From: Glutamicibacter sp002979865
GTDB lineage: Bacteria; Actinomycetota; Actinomycetes; Actinomycetales; Micrococcaceae
Reading direction: 5' to 3'
Assembly: GCF_050030965.1 (NCBI RefSeq)
Contig: NZ_CP188297.1
Coordinates: forward strand, 1,798,001-1,862,000
Length of the DNA stretch: 64,000 nucleotides
Both the position numbers and the translations under genes were made by a program. This document shows positions 25,026 through 33,519 of the stretch, piece after piece. Under the pieces are notes generated by a model that saw only the letters and a program-made list of their open reading frames with translations, ran no database searches and was not told the DNA's origin. Every line of letters begins with the position of its first letter. Position 1 is the stretch's first letter.

Positions 25026-25512
25026 ACTGGTGCTGAAAACCTTGGTCGATGACCAGGACGCGCAACGCATCCTTGCCGCCAAGGCGCCAGGGCTGAGAGT
25101 CGAGTCGGCCAAGCTGCGCCATCATCCCTTTGCGGGGTTCATCTTCGAGGTGCCGCAGCTGGCCGGGCGGTCAGGGCAGGCGCACGCCTTGGTGGACTAC
25201 TACTCGGGCAAGGCCTTCGTCTGCGATCCGTGGCAAGCCGAAGATGCGGAAACCGGCCAAGTGCTGGACCGGGTGGCTGATCCGCAGTGGAACACCATCG
25301 ATTTCGACACCGCACGCCGGCGGGCCAAGGCCCTGCTGTCCACCGCGGCGCTGCGCCGGGCCCGGCTGGCCTGGCGCGGCGGGGTCCGGGAAAAGAGCAG
25401 TGTCGCAAAGGTCTGGAAACCCAACTGGATGATCGAAGCGAGCCTGGAGAAAAAGTCCTACCGCGTCATGGTGGACGGACTGAACGGCGGCTACTTCATC
25501 ATCGGCAGCTGA
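25018..25512 (+). CDS. Unknown protein coupled to the symporter
   Basis: 164 residues from GTG 25018, which overlaps the symporter stop; the frame is open further upstream only as a shadow. No signal peptide or membrane segment. Basic and tryptophan-rich, with LVDYYSGKAFVCDPWQ, DFDTARRRAKALL and KVWKPNWMIEASLEKKSYRVMVDGL. I do not recognise the family. The tight overlap suggests a cytoplasmic partner or regulator of the transport system. Confidence 0.65.
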   Translation: MNELVLKTLVDDQDAQRILAAKAPGLRVESAKLRHHPFAGFIFEVPQLAGRSGQAHALVDYYSGKAFVCDPWQAEDAETGQVLDRVADPQWNTIDFDTARRRAKALLSTAALRRARLAWRGGVREKSSVAKVWKPNWMIEASLEKKSYRVMVDGLNGGYFIIGS

Positions 25513-25581
25513 GACTGGAAACGCCGGAGGACGGCGCAATGACCAAGATCCATCCCATCACAGGAAGACATCGGAGATTCA

Positions 25582-26658
25582 ATGAAGAATATGCCAAAGC
25601 AGTTCCCCGCTCAGTTGCTGAAGAAGGGCTCCTGCATCGTTGCCGGCTCGGCACTGTTCCTCGGCTTGGGGCTTGTCCCGGCCAATGCCGTAGGCAACGG
25701 GCCGGACTACGCCGGAAATGAAACCATCAACACCTCGATCCTGCATACGCACGAGTCGATGGCCGCCGAACTGCGCAAGCAGGATGCCAAGCAATCGGCG
25801 ATGGAACTGGAAGTCATCGGCCAATCCGCCAAGGGACGCGATCTGTTCCTGGCCAAGTACCTTTCTAACCCGGAAAATCCCACGATCATGTTCCTCACCC
25901 AGCAGCACGGCAACGAGCAGCTGACCACCGAGGGGACCCTGGAAGTGATCAAGCACCTGGGCTCGGGGCGGATGAAGGAGGTGCTCAAGGACGTCAACAT
26001 CCTGGTGGTGCCGATGCTGAACCCGGATGGCGCCATGGGCGATGTGGACTTCCCGCTCGATGACTACATCGCCTCGGGGGACCGGCACCTGACCCGCTAC
26101 AACGCCAACAACGTGGACATCAACCGGGACCACGTGGCCAAGACGCAACCGGAAATCCAGGCGCTGCACAACAATGTGCTCTCCGCCTACGGCATCGACT
26201 ACATGATCGACCTGCACCACCAGGGCACCCGCTCGGCGGTGGACGGCAAGCTGGTGTCCGGCTCGATCCTCTACCCGACGACCCCGGACGTGCCTGAGGA
26301 AGTCCGCGAGGGTTCCAAGCGCCTGGGCGCAGTGGTCTACCAGAATGTCGACCGGACCGGCTGGGGCCACTTGGGCAAGTACGTGGGCGGGACCGCCAAC
26401 ACCATTGCGCGCAATGGCATCGCGGCCGAATACGGCATGTCCACCTTGCTCTTCGAAATGCGCGGCATGAGCGATCACAGCAACCCGGATTATGTCCTGG
26501 GACAGAAATCCAATGGCTACTTGCGCCAGCAGACCATCCTGACCCTGGAGAGCACCATCAAGGCGGTAGCCGATGGCTCCGTGGAAACCATGGACACCTC
26601 GTTCTGGAACAGCCTGCCGGAGCAGTCGACGTTGCCCGGAGAAGAGGCTGACGAATAG
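25582..26658 (+). CDS. Secreted M14 family zinc carboxypeptidase
   Basis: 358 residues; ATG 25582 follows CGGAGATTC. Signal peptide 1-36 with a basic start, hydrophobic core and ANA cleavage site. Zinc ligands: H-x-x-E in QQHGNEQ near 111-114 and the third histidine in MIDLHHQG near 212. LLFEMRG near 292 holds the catalytic glutamate. DGAMGDVDFP and NNVDINRDH are typical of M14 substrate clefts. It should remove C-terminal residues from peptides outside the cell, feeding amino acids to nearby carriers. A terminator follows. Confidence 0.85.
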   Translation: MKNMPKQFPAQLLKKGSCIVAGSALFLGLGLVPANAVGNGPDYAGNETINTSILHTHESMAAELRKQDAKQSAMELEVIGQSAKGRDLFLAKYLSNPENPTIMFLTQQHGNEQLTTEGTLEVIKHLGSGRMKEVLKDVNILVVPMLNPDGAMGDVDFPLDDYIASGDRHLTRYNANNVDINRDHVAKTQPEIQALHNNVLSAYGIDYMIDLHHQGTRSAVDGKLVSGSILYPTTPDVPEEVREGSKRLGAVVYQNVDRTGWGHLGKYVGGTANTIARNGIAAEYGMSTLLFEMRGMSDHSNPDYVLGQKSNGYLRQQTILTLESTIKAVADGSVETMDTSFWNSLPEQSTLPGEEADE

Positions 26659-26672
26659 CCGATCCAGTTGAT

Positions 26673-26694
26673 GGCGGGCCCGCAAGGGCCCGCC
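26673..26694 (+). terminator. Terminator after the carboxypeptidase gene
   Basis: GGCGGGCCC, GCAA loop, GGGCCCGCC; 15 bases past the stop. Confidence 0.7.
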
Positions 26695-26806
26695 ATTGTC
26701 CTGCCTGGAGCAGGAGAACCGCGCTCGGCCCGAAGCGCTGCTGGCCCTAGGGGCGCATGCGGTACGTTTCTACTAGCACTGTCCATACCGGCAAGGAAGC
26801 TGAACC

Positions 26807-28030
26807 ATGCTCATCCGCAATGCCCGCCCCTGGGGCGGTCCGCCCAGCGACATCCTGATTGGCGACGGCAAGATTTCAGCGATCACCGCCCACGACCCGC
26901 AGCAGGTGCGCAACCTGGCAGATGTCGATGGCCGCGGGCGCATCCTGATCCCCTCCTTCGCCGACGTGCATGTGCACCTGGATTCCACGCGCATCGGCCT
27001 GCCCTTCCGCGAGCACACTGGACGCCCGGGAGTGTGGGGCATGATGAGCAACGACCGCGAAAACTGGCGGGATGCGGAGATCCCGCTGCCCGAGCGCGTG
27101 GCCGGAACCCTGGAACGGATGATTGCCCGCGGCACCACGCGGGTGCGTTCCTTCGCCCAGGTGGATGTGGATTCCAAGCTGGAGAAATACGAGGCCGTGG
27201 TGGCCGCGAAAAAGAAGTTCGCCAACGAGGCCGAGGTGCAGATCATGGTCTTCCCGCAGGCAGGGATCCTGCGCGAGCCGGGTACCGTCAAGCATCTCGA
27301 GGACGCGCTGGAAGCCGGTGCGGATGCCATGGGCGGCATCGACCCCTGCGCACTGGACCGCGACCCGGTCCGCCACCTCGACGTGGTGTTCGGGCTGGCC
27401 GATAAATACCAGGTGGATATCGACGTGCACCTGCATGAGCCCGGTGCGCTCGCCGTCTTCTCGGCAGAGCTGATTGCTGAACGCACCCGGGCGCTGGGCA
27501 TGCAGGGCCGGGTCAACCTGTCCCATGCCTACGAGCTGGGCAGTGTCAGCGAGGCTGCCAGCCACCGGCTGATCGACACCTTCGCCGAGCTGGACATCTC
27601 GCTGACTTCCGTTGCGCCCAGCACCTCCAATCATTTGCCGCTGGTGGACCTGGTTGGAGCCGGGGTGCGCTTCGGCTTGGGCGAGGACGGGCAGCGCGAC
27701 TACTGGAGCCCCTACGGGAACTGCGATCTGCTGGACCGGACCTGGCAGTTGGCTTTCGTCAACGGGTTCCGCCAGGACGAACTGATCGGGCATGCGCTGG
27801 CCGTGGCCACCATGGGCGGTGCCTCGATCATGGACCGCTCGGTGCCGCGCCTGGCTTCGGTGGCCGACCGCCCAGGGGTGGCCGTGGGGGACCGGGCCGA
27901 CCTGGTCCTGGTGGATGGCGAGAGCATTGCCTCCACCGTGATGGACCGGGGCACCGACCGCACCGTCATCCACGACGGGCGGGTGGTGGCCGAAGGGTTG
28001 AAAGTGCTCTCGGTCGAAAAACCGTACTGA
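26807..28030 (+). CDS. Amidohydrolase, cytosine-deaminase-like
   Basis: 407 residues; ATG 26807 follows AAGGAAGCTGAACC. The metal site reads FADVHVHLD near 55, then DIDVHLHEPG near 208, LSHAYELG near 243 and a conserved Asp in GLGEDGQRD near 287. This is the N-acyl/cytosine deaminase-like branch (CodA/AtzC type), which hydrolyses amino or amide groups on N-heterocycles. The substrate is not fixed by the sequence. The neighbouring symporter might import it, but a terminator lies between. Confidence 0.75.
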   Translation: MLIRNARPWGGPPSDILIGDGKISAITAHDPQQVRNLADVDGRGRILIPSFADVHVHLDSTRIGLPFREHTGRPGVWGMMSNDRENWRDAEIPLPERVAGTLERMIARGTTRVRSFAQVDVDSKLEKYEAVVAAKKKFANEAEVQIMVFPQAGILREPGTVKHLEDALEAGADAMGGIDPCALDRDPVRHLDVVFGLADKYQVDIDVHLHEPGALAVFSAELIAERTRALGMQGRVNLSHAYELGSVSEAASHRLIDTFAELDISLTSVAPSTSNHLPLVDLVGAGVRFGLGEDGQRDYWSPYGNCDLLDRTWQLAFVNGFRQDELIGHALAVATMGGASIMDRSVPRLASVADRPGVAVGDRADLVLVDGESIASTVMDRGTDRTVIHDGRVVAEGLKVLSVEKPY

Positions 28031-28045
28031 CGGGACGTGCTACCG

Positions 28046-28537
28046 CTAGCGGTGGCGCAGCGAAGCCACCCACGGCTCGCCGAAGATCAGCTGGGTGCGG
28101 CAGTGCGCCACCTGGGGCAGTGCCAGCAACTTGTCGATGATCAGTGTCTGGAGCTCAGTGCTGTTGGCCACCGCGACATGGACCAGATAGTCCTCGCTGC
28201 CGCTGACGTTGTAGAGCGCGAGTGTTTCGGGCAAAGCGAGGGCCTTCTGCACGAAGTCGTTGGCGGTGTCGCGGGCGTGCGGGCGGATCTGGATTCCCAA
28301 AAACGCCTGCTCGCCCTTGCCCAGCAGGCTAGGCAGTACATGGGCGCGGGTAGCCACGATGGTGCCATTGCGGCGCATGCGCCGAATCCGCTCCAGGCAG
28401 GTGCTGGGCGCGACCCCCACCTTGGCCGCGATCTCCTTGTTCGGCATCGTCGCGTCCACCTGCAGTAATTCCAGTATTGCCCAATCTACCGAATCCAATT
28501 CGGGATATTTGATTGATTTCATTTCTGAGTCACTCAT
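28046..28537 (-). CDS. Lrp/AsnC family regulator
   Basis: 163 residues. The N-terminal helix-turn-helix is LDSVDWAILELLQVDATMPNKEIAAKVGVAPSTCLERIRRM. The C-terminal RAM domain contains ALALPETLALYNVSGSEDYLVHVAV, the effector-binding gly-ser-glu-asp pattern. Divergent from a LysE-type exporter with 67 bases between, the typical arrangement of amino-acid exporter and its Lrp-type activator (as LysG-LysE or BrnF-Lrp). It likely senses an amino acid and switches on the exporter. Confidence 0.85.
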   Translation of the reverse strand: MSDSEMKSIKYPELDSVDWAILELLQVDATMPNKEIAAKVGVAPSTCLERIRRMRRNGTIVATRAHVLPSLLGKGEQAFLGIQIRPHARDTANDFVQKALALPETLALYNVSGSEDYLVHVAVANSTELQTLIIDKLLALPQVAHCRTQLIFGEPWVASLRHR

Positions 28538-28604
28538 GGACTGATTCTAGCGAATTGGACCCCTAGTCTGAATCTGGAATCGCAGTTGAGGCTGGAGGTA
28601 TGGC

Positions 28605-29255
28605 ATGGGGATCGAATCATGGGTGGCATTTGCCCTAGCGCTATTGGTGGCGTTGGCAGTGCCCGGCCCCGACCTGGCCCTGGTGGTGCAGGCGGCCACG
28701 CGTTCGGTCCAGCAAGGCGTGTCCACGGCTGCAGGAGTAGTCACCGGGCTGATGCTGCATGCGCTGCTGGCGGTGGCCGGGTTGACCGCGCTGCTGATTT
28801 CGGCGCCAGGGGCCATGGCCGCCGCCCAGATTCTGGGTGCCGTGGTGCTGCTGTGGATGGGGGCCAGCATGCTGCGCGCAGGACTGCCCCGGGCGGACAG
28901 CACCATGCCGGCACAGGCACCACAGGCCCGGAGCGGCTACGCCCGCGGGCTGCTCACCAATGCAACCAACCCCAAGGCGCTGCTGTTCTTCGCTGCCATC
29001 CTGCCGCAGTTCATCGGGCAAGCCGAAGGCGCCTCAGTCCGGACCGCGTTGCTTTGCGCGACGGTGGTCCTCGGGGCCGGTCTATGGTGGGCCGGGGCCA
29101 TCACGGTCATCCGGTTCTCCGGCGTGCATCGATCGCCATCCGCTGGCCGCATCGTGACCCTGGCCGGCGGGGTATCCTTGGTGGCAATTGCCCTCGGACT
29201 GCTAGCTGCCGCGGTGCTGGGGCTGGCTGATCCAAATGCCGGATGGCACCGGTAA
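28605..29255 (+). CDS. LysE/RhtB family amino-acid exporter
   Basis: 216 residues from ATG 28605 (GGAGGTATGGC upstream). Six hydrophobic segments. PGPDLALVVQAATRSVQQGVSTAAGVVTG is the family N-terminal signature, and LLTNATNPKALLFFAAILPQF follows the middle loop. It exports an amino acid or related metabolite by proton exchange. Its divergent Lrp neighbour is its likely regulator. Confidence 0.85.
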   Translation: MGIESWVAFALALLVALAVPGPDLALVVQAATRSVQQGVSTAAGVVTGLMLHALLAVAGLTALLISAPGAMAAAQILGAVVLLWMGASMLRAGLPRADSTMPAQAPQARSGYARGLLTNATNPKALLFFAAILPQFIGQAEGASVRTALLCATVVLGAGLWWAGAITVIRFSGVHRSPSAGRIVTLAGGVSLVAIALGLLAAAVLGLADPNAGWHR

Positions 29256-29307
29256 ACCACTAAATCGACAGGGCGCTCATCGGCTGCCTGTTGGAAAGGA
29301 AGAGAAA

Positions 29308-30240
29308 ATGACCCGCATTCTGATTGCCGGTGCCGGTGCGACCGGCGGTGCGCTGGGAGCACGCCTGCTGGCGGCCGGAAGGGACGTGACCTTTCTGGTG
29401 CGCGAACGCCGACAGGCCCAGCTTGCCGATCATGGGCTGCGCTTCAGCGCCCCGGATTACCAAGGTACCTGGCCGGTTCGGGCAGTCACCGCTCTTGCGG
29501 ATGAAGAACCCTTCGACCTGGTGATCGTCGCGGTCAAAGCCCCGGCGCTGGCCTCGCTGATCCCGGAACTGGCCGGCGCTATGGGAAATCGCACCCGCAT
29601 CCTGCCGCTGCTCAACGGCATGGCCCATATCGACGCCCTGGAGCAGGCCTTCGGCGGGCGGGTGCTCGGCGGCATTGTGAAGATCGTTGCCACGCTGGAT
29701 GAGCAGGCAGTCGTCCAGCAGCTGACCGGCCTGTGCCAGCTGGGTCTCGGCGGTCTGCACGGACAGGAGATCCCCGAGCCGATCATCGAGGCTCTTGATG
29801 TGGGTGGCATCGAGCTTGGAGTGCTCGACGATGTTCTCGCCCGGCTCTGGGAGAAGTGGGCTTTCATCGCCGCGGCCGGGGTGATCACATGCCTGTTCCG
29901 CGGGAATATCGGCGATATCCTCGCCGCCGGGGGAGAGCCCAAGATCCGCGAAGCCGTCGGCGAATGCGAACGGATCGCGTCCGCGGCCGGCTATCCGGTC
30001 AGCGAAGCCGGGCATGAGCAGTCCATCGGGCTGCTGACCGAGCCGGGCAGCTCATTCACCTCCTCGCTCTACCGCGACCTGGGCCACGGCACTCCTGTCG
30101 AGGCCGAGCACATCATCGGGGATCTGGCCGCAAGGGCGCAGCAGCTGGGCGTCGCCGCCCCGCTGCTGGATGCCGCGCTGCTGCAGCTGCGCACCCACCA
30201 GCAATCGCTGGATCGTGCCGGCACTTCCGCCGCCGGATAA
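29308..30240 (+). CDS. 2-dehydropantoate 2-reductase family protein
   Basis: 310 residues from ATG 29308, seven bases after GAAAGGAAG. NADP-binding GAGATGGALGARLL at 7-20. The second domain has LNGMAHIDALEQAFG near 104 and the catalytic-lysine helix LWEKWAFIAAAGVITCLFRGNIG near 186. It reduces ketopantoate to pantoate in the classic family, but paralogues act on other 2-oxo acids. No other pantothenate gene is near. Following LysE by 52 bases, it may share its transcript. Confidence 0.8.
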   Translation: MTRILIAGAGATGGALGARLLAAGRDVTFLVRERRQAQLADHGLRFSAPDYQGTWPVRAVTALADEEPFDLVIVAVKAPALASLIPELAGAMGNRTRILPLLNGMAHIDALEQAFGGRVLGGIVKIVATLDEQAVVQQLTGLCQLGLGGLHGQEIPEPIIEALDVGGIELGVLDDVLARLWEKWAFIAAAGVITCLFRGNIGDILAAGGEPKIREAVGECERIASAAGYPVSEAGHEQSIGLLTEPGSSFTSSLYRDLGHGTPVEAEHIIGDLAARAQQLGVAAPLLDAALLQLRTHQQSLDRAGTSAAG

Positions 30241-30243
30241 GCC

Positions 30244-30289
30244 GAAGGCCGCGGTGCCGGAACCTGAAAGTCCCTGCGCCGCGGCCTTC
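30244..30289. terminator. Bidirectional terminator
   Basis: GAAGGCCGCGG (30244-30254) pairs with CCGCGGCCTTC (30279-30289) between two convergent genes. Confidence 0.7.
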
Positions 30290-30301
30290 GAAGGCAGCAA
30301 G

Positions 30302-31141
30302 CTATGTGGCGCGCAGCGCGACGAACGTCGCCGAAACGACCTCGGTGACCGCGCGCTCCCAGTCGCCGAGCAAGCCCAGCACGTTCTGACCATCGGAACG
30401 GCGGCCTTCCAGCTGCCCAGCCAGTGCGGCCAGCGTCGCGGTGCGCAGCTCGGTGTTCAAATTGACCTTGCCCACCGCGAAGGAAATGGACCGCGAGAGG
30501 TCCGCAGGCGCAATGCCCGAAGCCCCGTGCAGCACCAGCGGCACCGTTGATTCGGCGTGGATGGCTTCAAGCACATCCCAGTGGATTTTCGGTTCGCCCT
30601 TGTAGCGGCCGTGGACATTGCCGATGGCCACGGCCAGCAGCTGCGCGCCGCTGTCCTGGACGAATCGGGCCACCTGCGCCGGATCGGTCAGCTGGGAGGC
30701 GCTCTGCTCAAAGGCCTTGTCCTCGTTGCCCGGCAGGGCACCCAGCTCGGCTTCCAGCACCACCTCAGGGCCGATCAGCGAACGAACCTGCTGGACGAAG
30801 GCGGTATTCTCCTCCAGCGTCCCGGCCGAGCCGTCGGCCAGCACCGCGGTGGCGCCGGCTTGCACCGCCCGCACGATCAGCTGCGCGTCGCTGGCGTGGT
30901 CCAGCTGGATGGCTACCGGAACTGCGGCCTGCTCGCCCAGGGTGCGCAGGGCGGAGATCAGCCGCAGGCCCGCGGTGGAGCTGGCGGCCTTCGGCGCGAC
31001 ATTCAGGATGACCGCGCGGTCCTGGGCTTCGGCCTCGGCGACCACGGCCAGCGCGGTGGTGAAGTCGTAGCAGGTGAAGGCGGGGACGGCGTGCCCTGCG
31101 GCAATGGCCTGGGCGGCCATCTGGTTCATGGGGGTGAGCAT
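30302..31141 (-). CDS. Class II fructose-bisphosphate-aldolase family enzyme in sugar-acid cluster
   Basis: 279 residues. Zinc and catalytic motifs of the class II family: QLDHASDAQ near 80 (catalytic Asp, first zinc His), VLEAELGAL near 130, VAIGNVHGRYKG near 173 (second His) and LVLHGASGI near 205 (third His, phosphate loop), ending with GKVNLNTELR. It would hold a DHAP-type enediolate on zinc. It is last in the operon with permease, dehydrogenase and kinase, so it probably cleaves the phosphorylated 3-oxo acid. In the best-known four-carbon acid pathways this step is a decarboxylation by OtnC, which belongs to a different aldolase family. Confidence 0.75.
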   Translation of the reverse strand: MLTPMNQMAAQAIAAGHAVPAFTCYDFTTALAVVAEAEAQDRAVILNVAPKAASSTAGLRLISALRTLGEQAAVPVAIQLDHASDAQLIVRAVQAGATAVLADGSAGTLEENTAFVQQVRSLIGPEVVLEAELGALPGNEDKAFEQSASQLTDPAQVARFVQDSGAQLLAVAIGNVHGRYKGEPKIHWDVLEAIHAESTVPLVLHGASGIAPADLSRSISFAVGKVNLNTELRTATLAALAGQLEGRRSDGQNVLGLLGDWERAVTEVVSATFVALRAT

Positions 31142-31149
31142 CGGGATGA

Positions 31150-32538
31150 TTACACTCCTGCAGCGGTGATGATGGCGTAGGTAATGGCGGTGAGCGCGAA
31201 CCCGGCCACGCCCAGCACCGTGGTCAGCACGGTCCAGGTGCGCAGGCCCTCGGCCACGGACAGGCCCAGGAAGCGGGTGACAATCCAGAAGCCCGAGTCG
31301 TTCACGTGGCTCAGGCCGAAGGCGCCGAAGCCCACAGCGACCAGGATCAGCACCGTCTGCACGGTGGAGAAATCGCCGGCTTCTACGGCTGCGGCCAGCA
31401 GGCCGGTGGTGGTGATAATTGCGACCGTTGCAGAGCCCTGCGAAGCGCGAAGGATGGCGGCCAGGATGAAGGCCATCACGATGATCGGCAGGCCGGCCGC
31501 AGCCAGGGACTCAGCCAGCACGGTGCCGATGCCCGATTCGGTGAGCACCTTGCCGAACACCCCGCCGGCGCCGGTCACCAGGATCACGATGGCCGCCGGG
31601 GCCAGAGCGGAGTCCATGACCTTGCCGGTCTGCTCGCTGGTCCAGCCGCTGCGCACGCCCAGCAGGTAGTAGGAAACTAGCACGGTGACCAGCAGCGCGA
31701 CAGCAGGGGATCCGACAAAGCCCAGGATGTTGGCCGCAGTGGATTCAGCGGCCACCAGGGAACCGCCCACGGTGCCGAGCATGATCATCACGATCGGCAG
31801 CAGGATCATGGAAATGACCATGGACGAGGTCGGGGCCTTGGTTTCCACCATGGTGCTGCCCCCGCTAGTTCCCTGGCCGGAGCCGAAGGATTCGAACTGC
31901 GCTGCGGTTTCCGGCAGCATCGGGATCTCGCGGCGGTTGATCCGCTTGGCCACGAAGTAGCTCAAGACGCCCAGCGGGGCGCAGAACGCCAGGCCCAGGA
32001 TGGTGGCCCAGCCGATGTCGGCGCCGAGGATCTCTGCGCCGCCGACCACACCCGGATGCGGCGGAACCACTACGTGGATGGCCAGCATGATTGCGCCCAC
32101 CGGCAGGCCGATCTTCACCGGCGAGACCCCCAGGGCCTTGGCGAAGCCGTAGATGATCGGCACCAGCACGATGAAGCCCACGTCGAAGAACACCGGAATG
32201 GCCAGCAGGAAGGCCGCGGTGGTCAGCGCGGCGATCACCCGGCGCGGGCCGAAGAGCGCGGTGAAGCGGGTGGAAAGCACCTGGGCTCCGCCGGAAATCT
32301 CGATGACCTTGCCGAGCATCGCGCCCAGGCCCACCAGCACGGCCACGCTGCCCAGCGTGCCGCCCATGCCCTCGGTGACCAGGCCGGCCACCTCCTGGAT
32401 GGGGATGCCCGCGGCCAGAGCCACGAGCATGCTGACCAGCAGCAGGACAATGAAGGCGGGCATCTTGAACTTGATGACGCCGAGCAGCAGCAGGGCCACT
32501 CCGGCCACTGCGATCAGTAGCAGCATTAGCGGGCTCAT
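31150..32538 (-). CDS. GntP family gluconate/sugar-acid permease
   Basis: 462 residues, about 12-14 hydrophobic segments. Family blocks: MGGTLGSVAVLVGLGAMLGK near 60, FFDVGFIVLVPIIY near 118, HVVVPPHPG near 155 and SHVNDSGFWIVTRFLGLSV near 410. It imports gluconate-type acids with protons. Here the neighbours (DUF1537 kinase, beta-hydroxyacid dehydrogenase) suggest a tetronate such as threonate or erythronate. The aldolase gene starts eight bases beyond its stop. Confidence 0.88.
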   Translation of the reverse strand: MSPLMLLLIAVAGVALLLLGVIKFKMPAFIVLLLVSMLVALAAGIPIQEVAGLVTEGMGGTLGSVAVLVGLGAMLGKVIEISGGAQVLSTRFTALFGPRRVIAALTTAAFLLAIPVFFDVGFIVLVPIIYGFAKALGVSPVKIGLPVGAIMLAIHVVVPPHPGVVGGAEILGADIGWATILGLAFCAPLGVLSYFVAKRINRREIPMLPETAAQFESFGSGQGTSGGSTMVETKAPTSSMVISMILLPIVMIMLGTVGGSLVAAESTAANILGFVGSPAVALLVTVLVSYYLLGVRSGWTSEQTGKVMDSALAPAAIVILVTGAGGVFGKVLTESGIGTVLAESLAAAGLPIIVMAFILAAILRASQGSATVAIITTTGLLAAAVEAGDFSTVQTVLILVAVGFGAFGLSHVNDSGFWIVTRFLGLSVAEGLRTWTVLTTVLGVAGFALTAITYAIITAAGV

Positions 32539-32596
32539 GGGTTGTGTCGTCTCCTTTGACGCGGTGCGCGGGTGTCGAACTCGCGCGCTGATGACT

Positions 32597-33490
32597 TTAC
32601 TGGGCAGCCTTCGGGGCTACGACCTTGATGACTGCGGAATCGTCGGCCGCGGCCAGCTCGTGGGCTTCGCCCAGCAGGTAGAGCTGTTCGGCCGCCGAGG
32701 CCACCGGGGTGGACAGGTGCAGGGAGCGGGCCGCGGAGGTTACGATGCCCATGTCCTTGACGAAGATGTCCAGGCGCGAGAGCACTTCGGCACCATCCTC
32801 GGAGTAGGCCTCGAGCATGCGCGGGCCGCGGTTGCCGAGCATGAAGGAGTTCGCGGCGCCGGCCTGCAGCGCTTCCAGGGTGGTGGCCTGGTCCAGGCCG
32901 AGCTTGTCCGCCAGGGCCAGGGCCTCCGCGGCCGCGGCGATGTGCACGCCGCACAGCAGCTGGTTCACCGTCTTCAGGGCCTGGCCATCGCCGGGCTTGT
33001 CGCCCACGATGCTCAGGGTGGAGGCCAGCAGCTCCAGCACCGGGCGGACCTTCTCCAGCTGATCCGGCTCGGTTCCGACCACGATCAGCAGGTCGCCTTC
33101 GCCGGCGCGCACCGGGCCGCCGGAGAGCGGCGCGTCCACCAGGCCCAAGCCCAGTTCGGCCAGGCGCTTGGCGGTGGCGGGCACCGCTTCCAGGCCAACG
33201 GTGGAGGTCAGGATGACCACTGCGCCGGCTTTGAGCTGCCCGGCCACGCCCTGCTCGCCGAAGAGCACGGCATCCAGCTGCTCGCCGTTGCGTACTGCCA
33301 GCAGCAGTGCATCAGCGCCGGTGACCGCTTCGCGGGCGGAAGCGAAGGTAGTGATGCCCGACTGGCTGGCCAGGGCCATGCGTTCGGCCGAGATGTCGAA
33401 TCCGTTGACTTCCAGCTTGGTGGCCAGGCGGGTTGCCATGGGCAGGCCCATGGCGCCCAGGCCGAGGACTGCAACTTTGGTAGTGCTCAT
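32597..33490 (-). CDS. Beta-hydroxyacid dehydrogenase (L-threonate dehydrogenase-like)
   Basis: 297 residues from ATG 33490, six bases after GGAG. Rossmann motif GLGAMGLPMATRLA at 9-22. Substrate signature DAPLSGGPVRAGEGDL near 118, and catalytic Lys in GDGQALKTVNQLLCG near 168. This is the 3-hydroxyisobutyrate/tartronate-semialdehyde/threonate dehydrogenase family. Beside a DUF1537 kinase it should oxidise C2 or C3 of a four-carbon sugar acid to the oxo acid that the kinase phosphorylates. Confidence 0.8.
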   Translation of the reverse strand: MSTTKVAVLGLGAMGLPMATRLATKLEVNGFDISAERMALASQSGITTFASAREAVTGADALLLAVRNGEQLDAVLFGEQGVAGQLKAGAVVILTSTVGLEAVPATAKRLAELGLGLVDAPLSGGPVRAGEGDLLIVVGTEPDQLEKVRPVLELLASTLSIVGDKPGDGQALKTVNQLLCGVHIAAAAEALALADKLGLDQATTLEALQAGAANSFMLGNRGPRMLEAYSEDGAEVLSRLDIFVKDMGIVTSAARSLHLSTPVASAAEQLYLLGEAHELAAADDSAVIKVVAPKAAQ

Positions 33491-33519
33491 TGGGATCTCC
33501 AAGAAATTGTAAAGAATGG

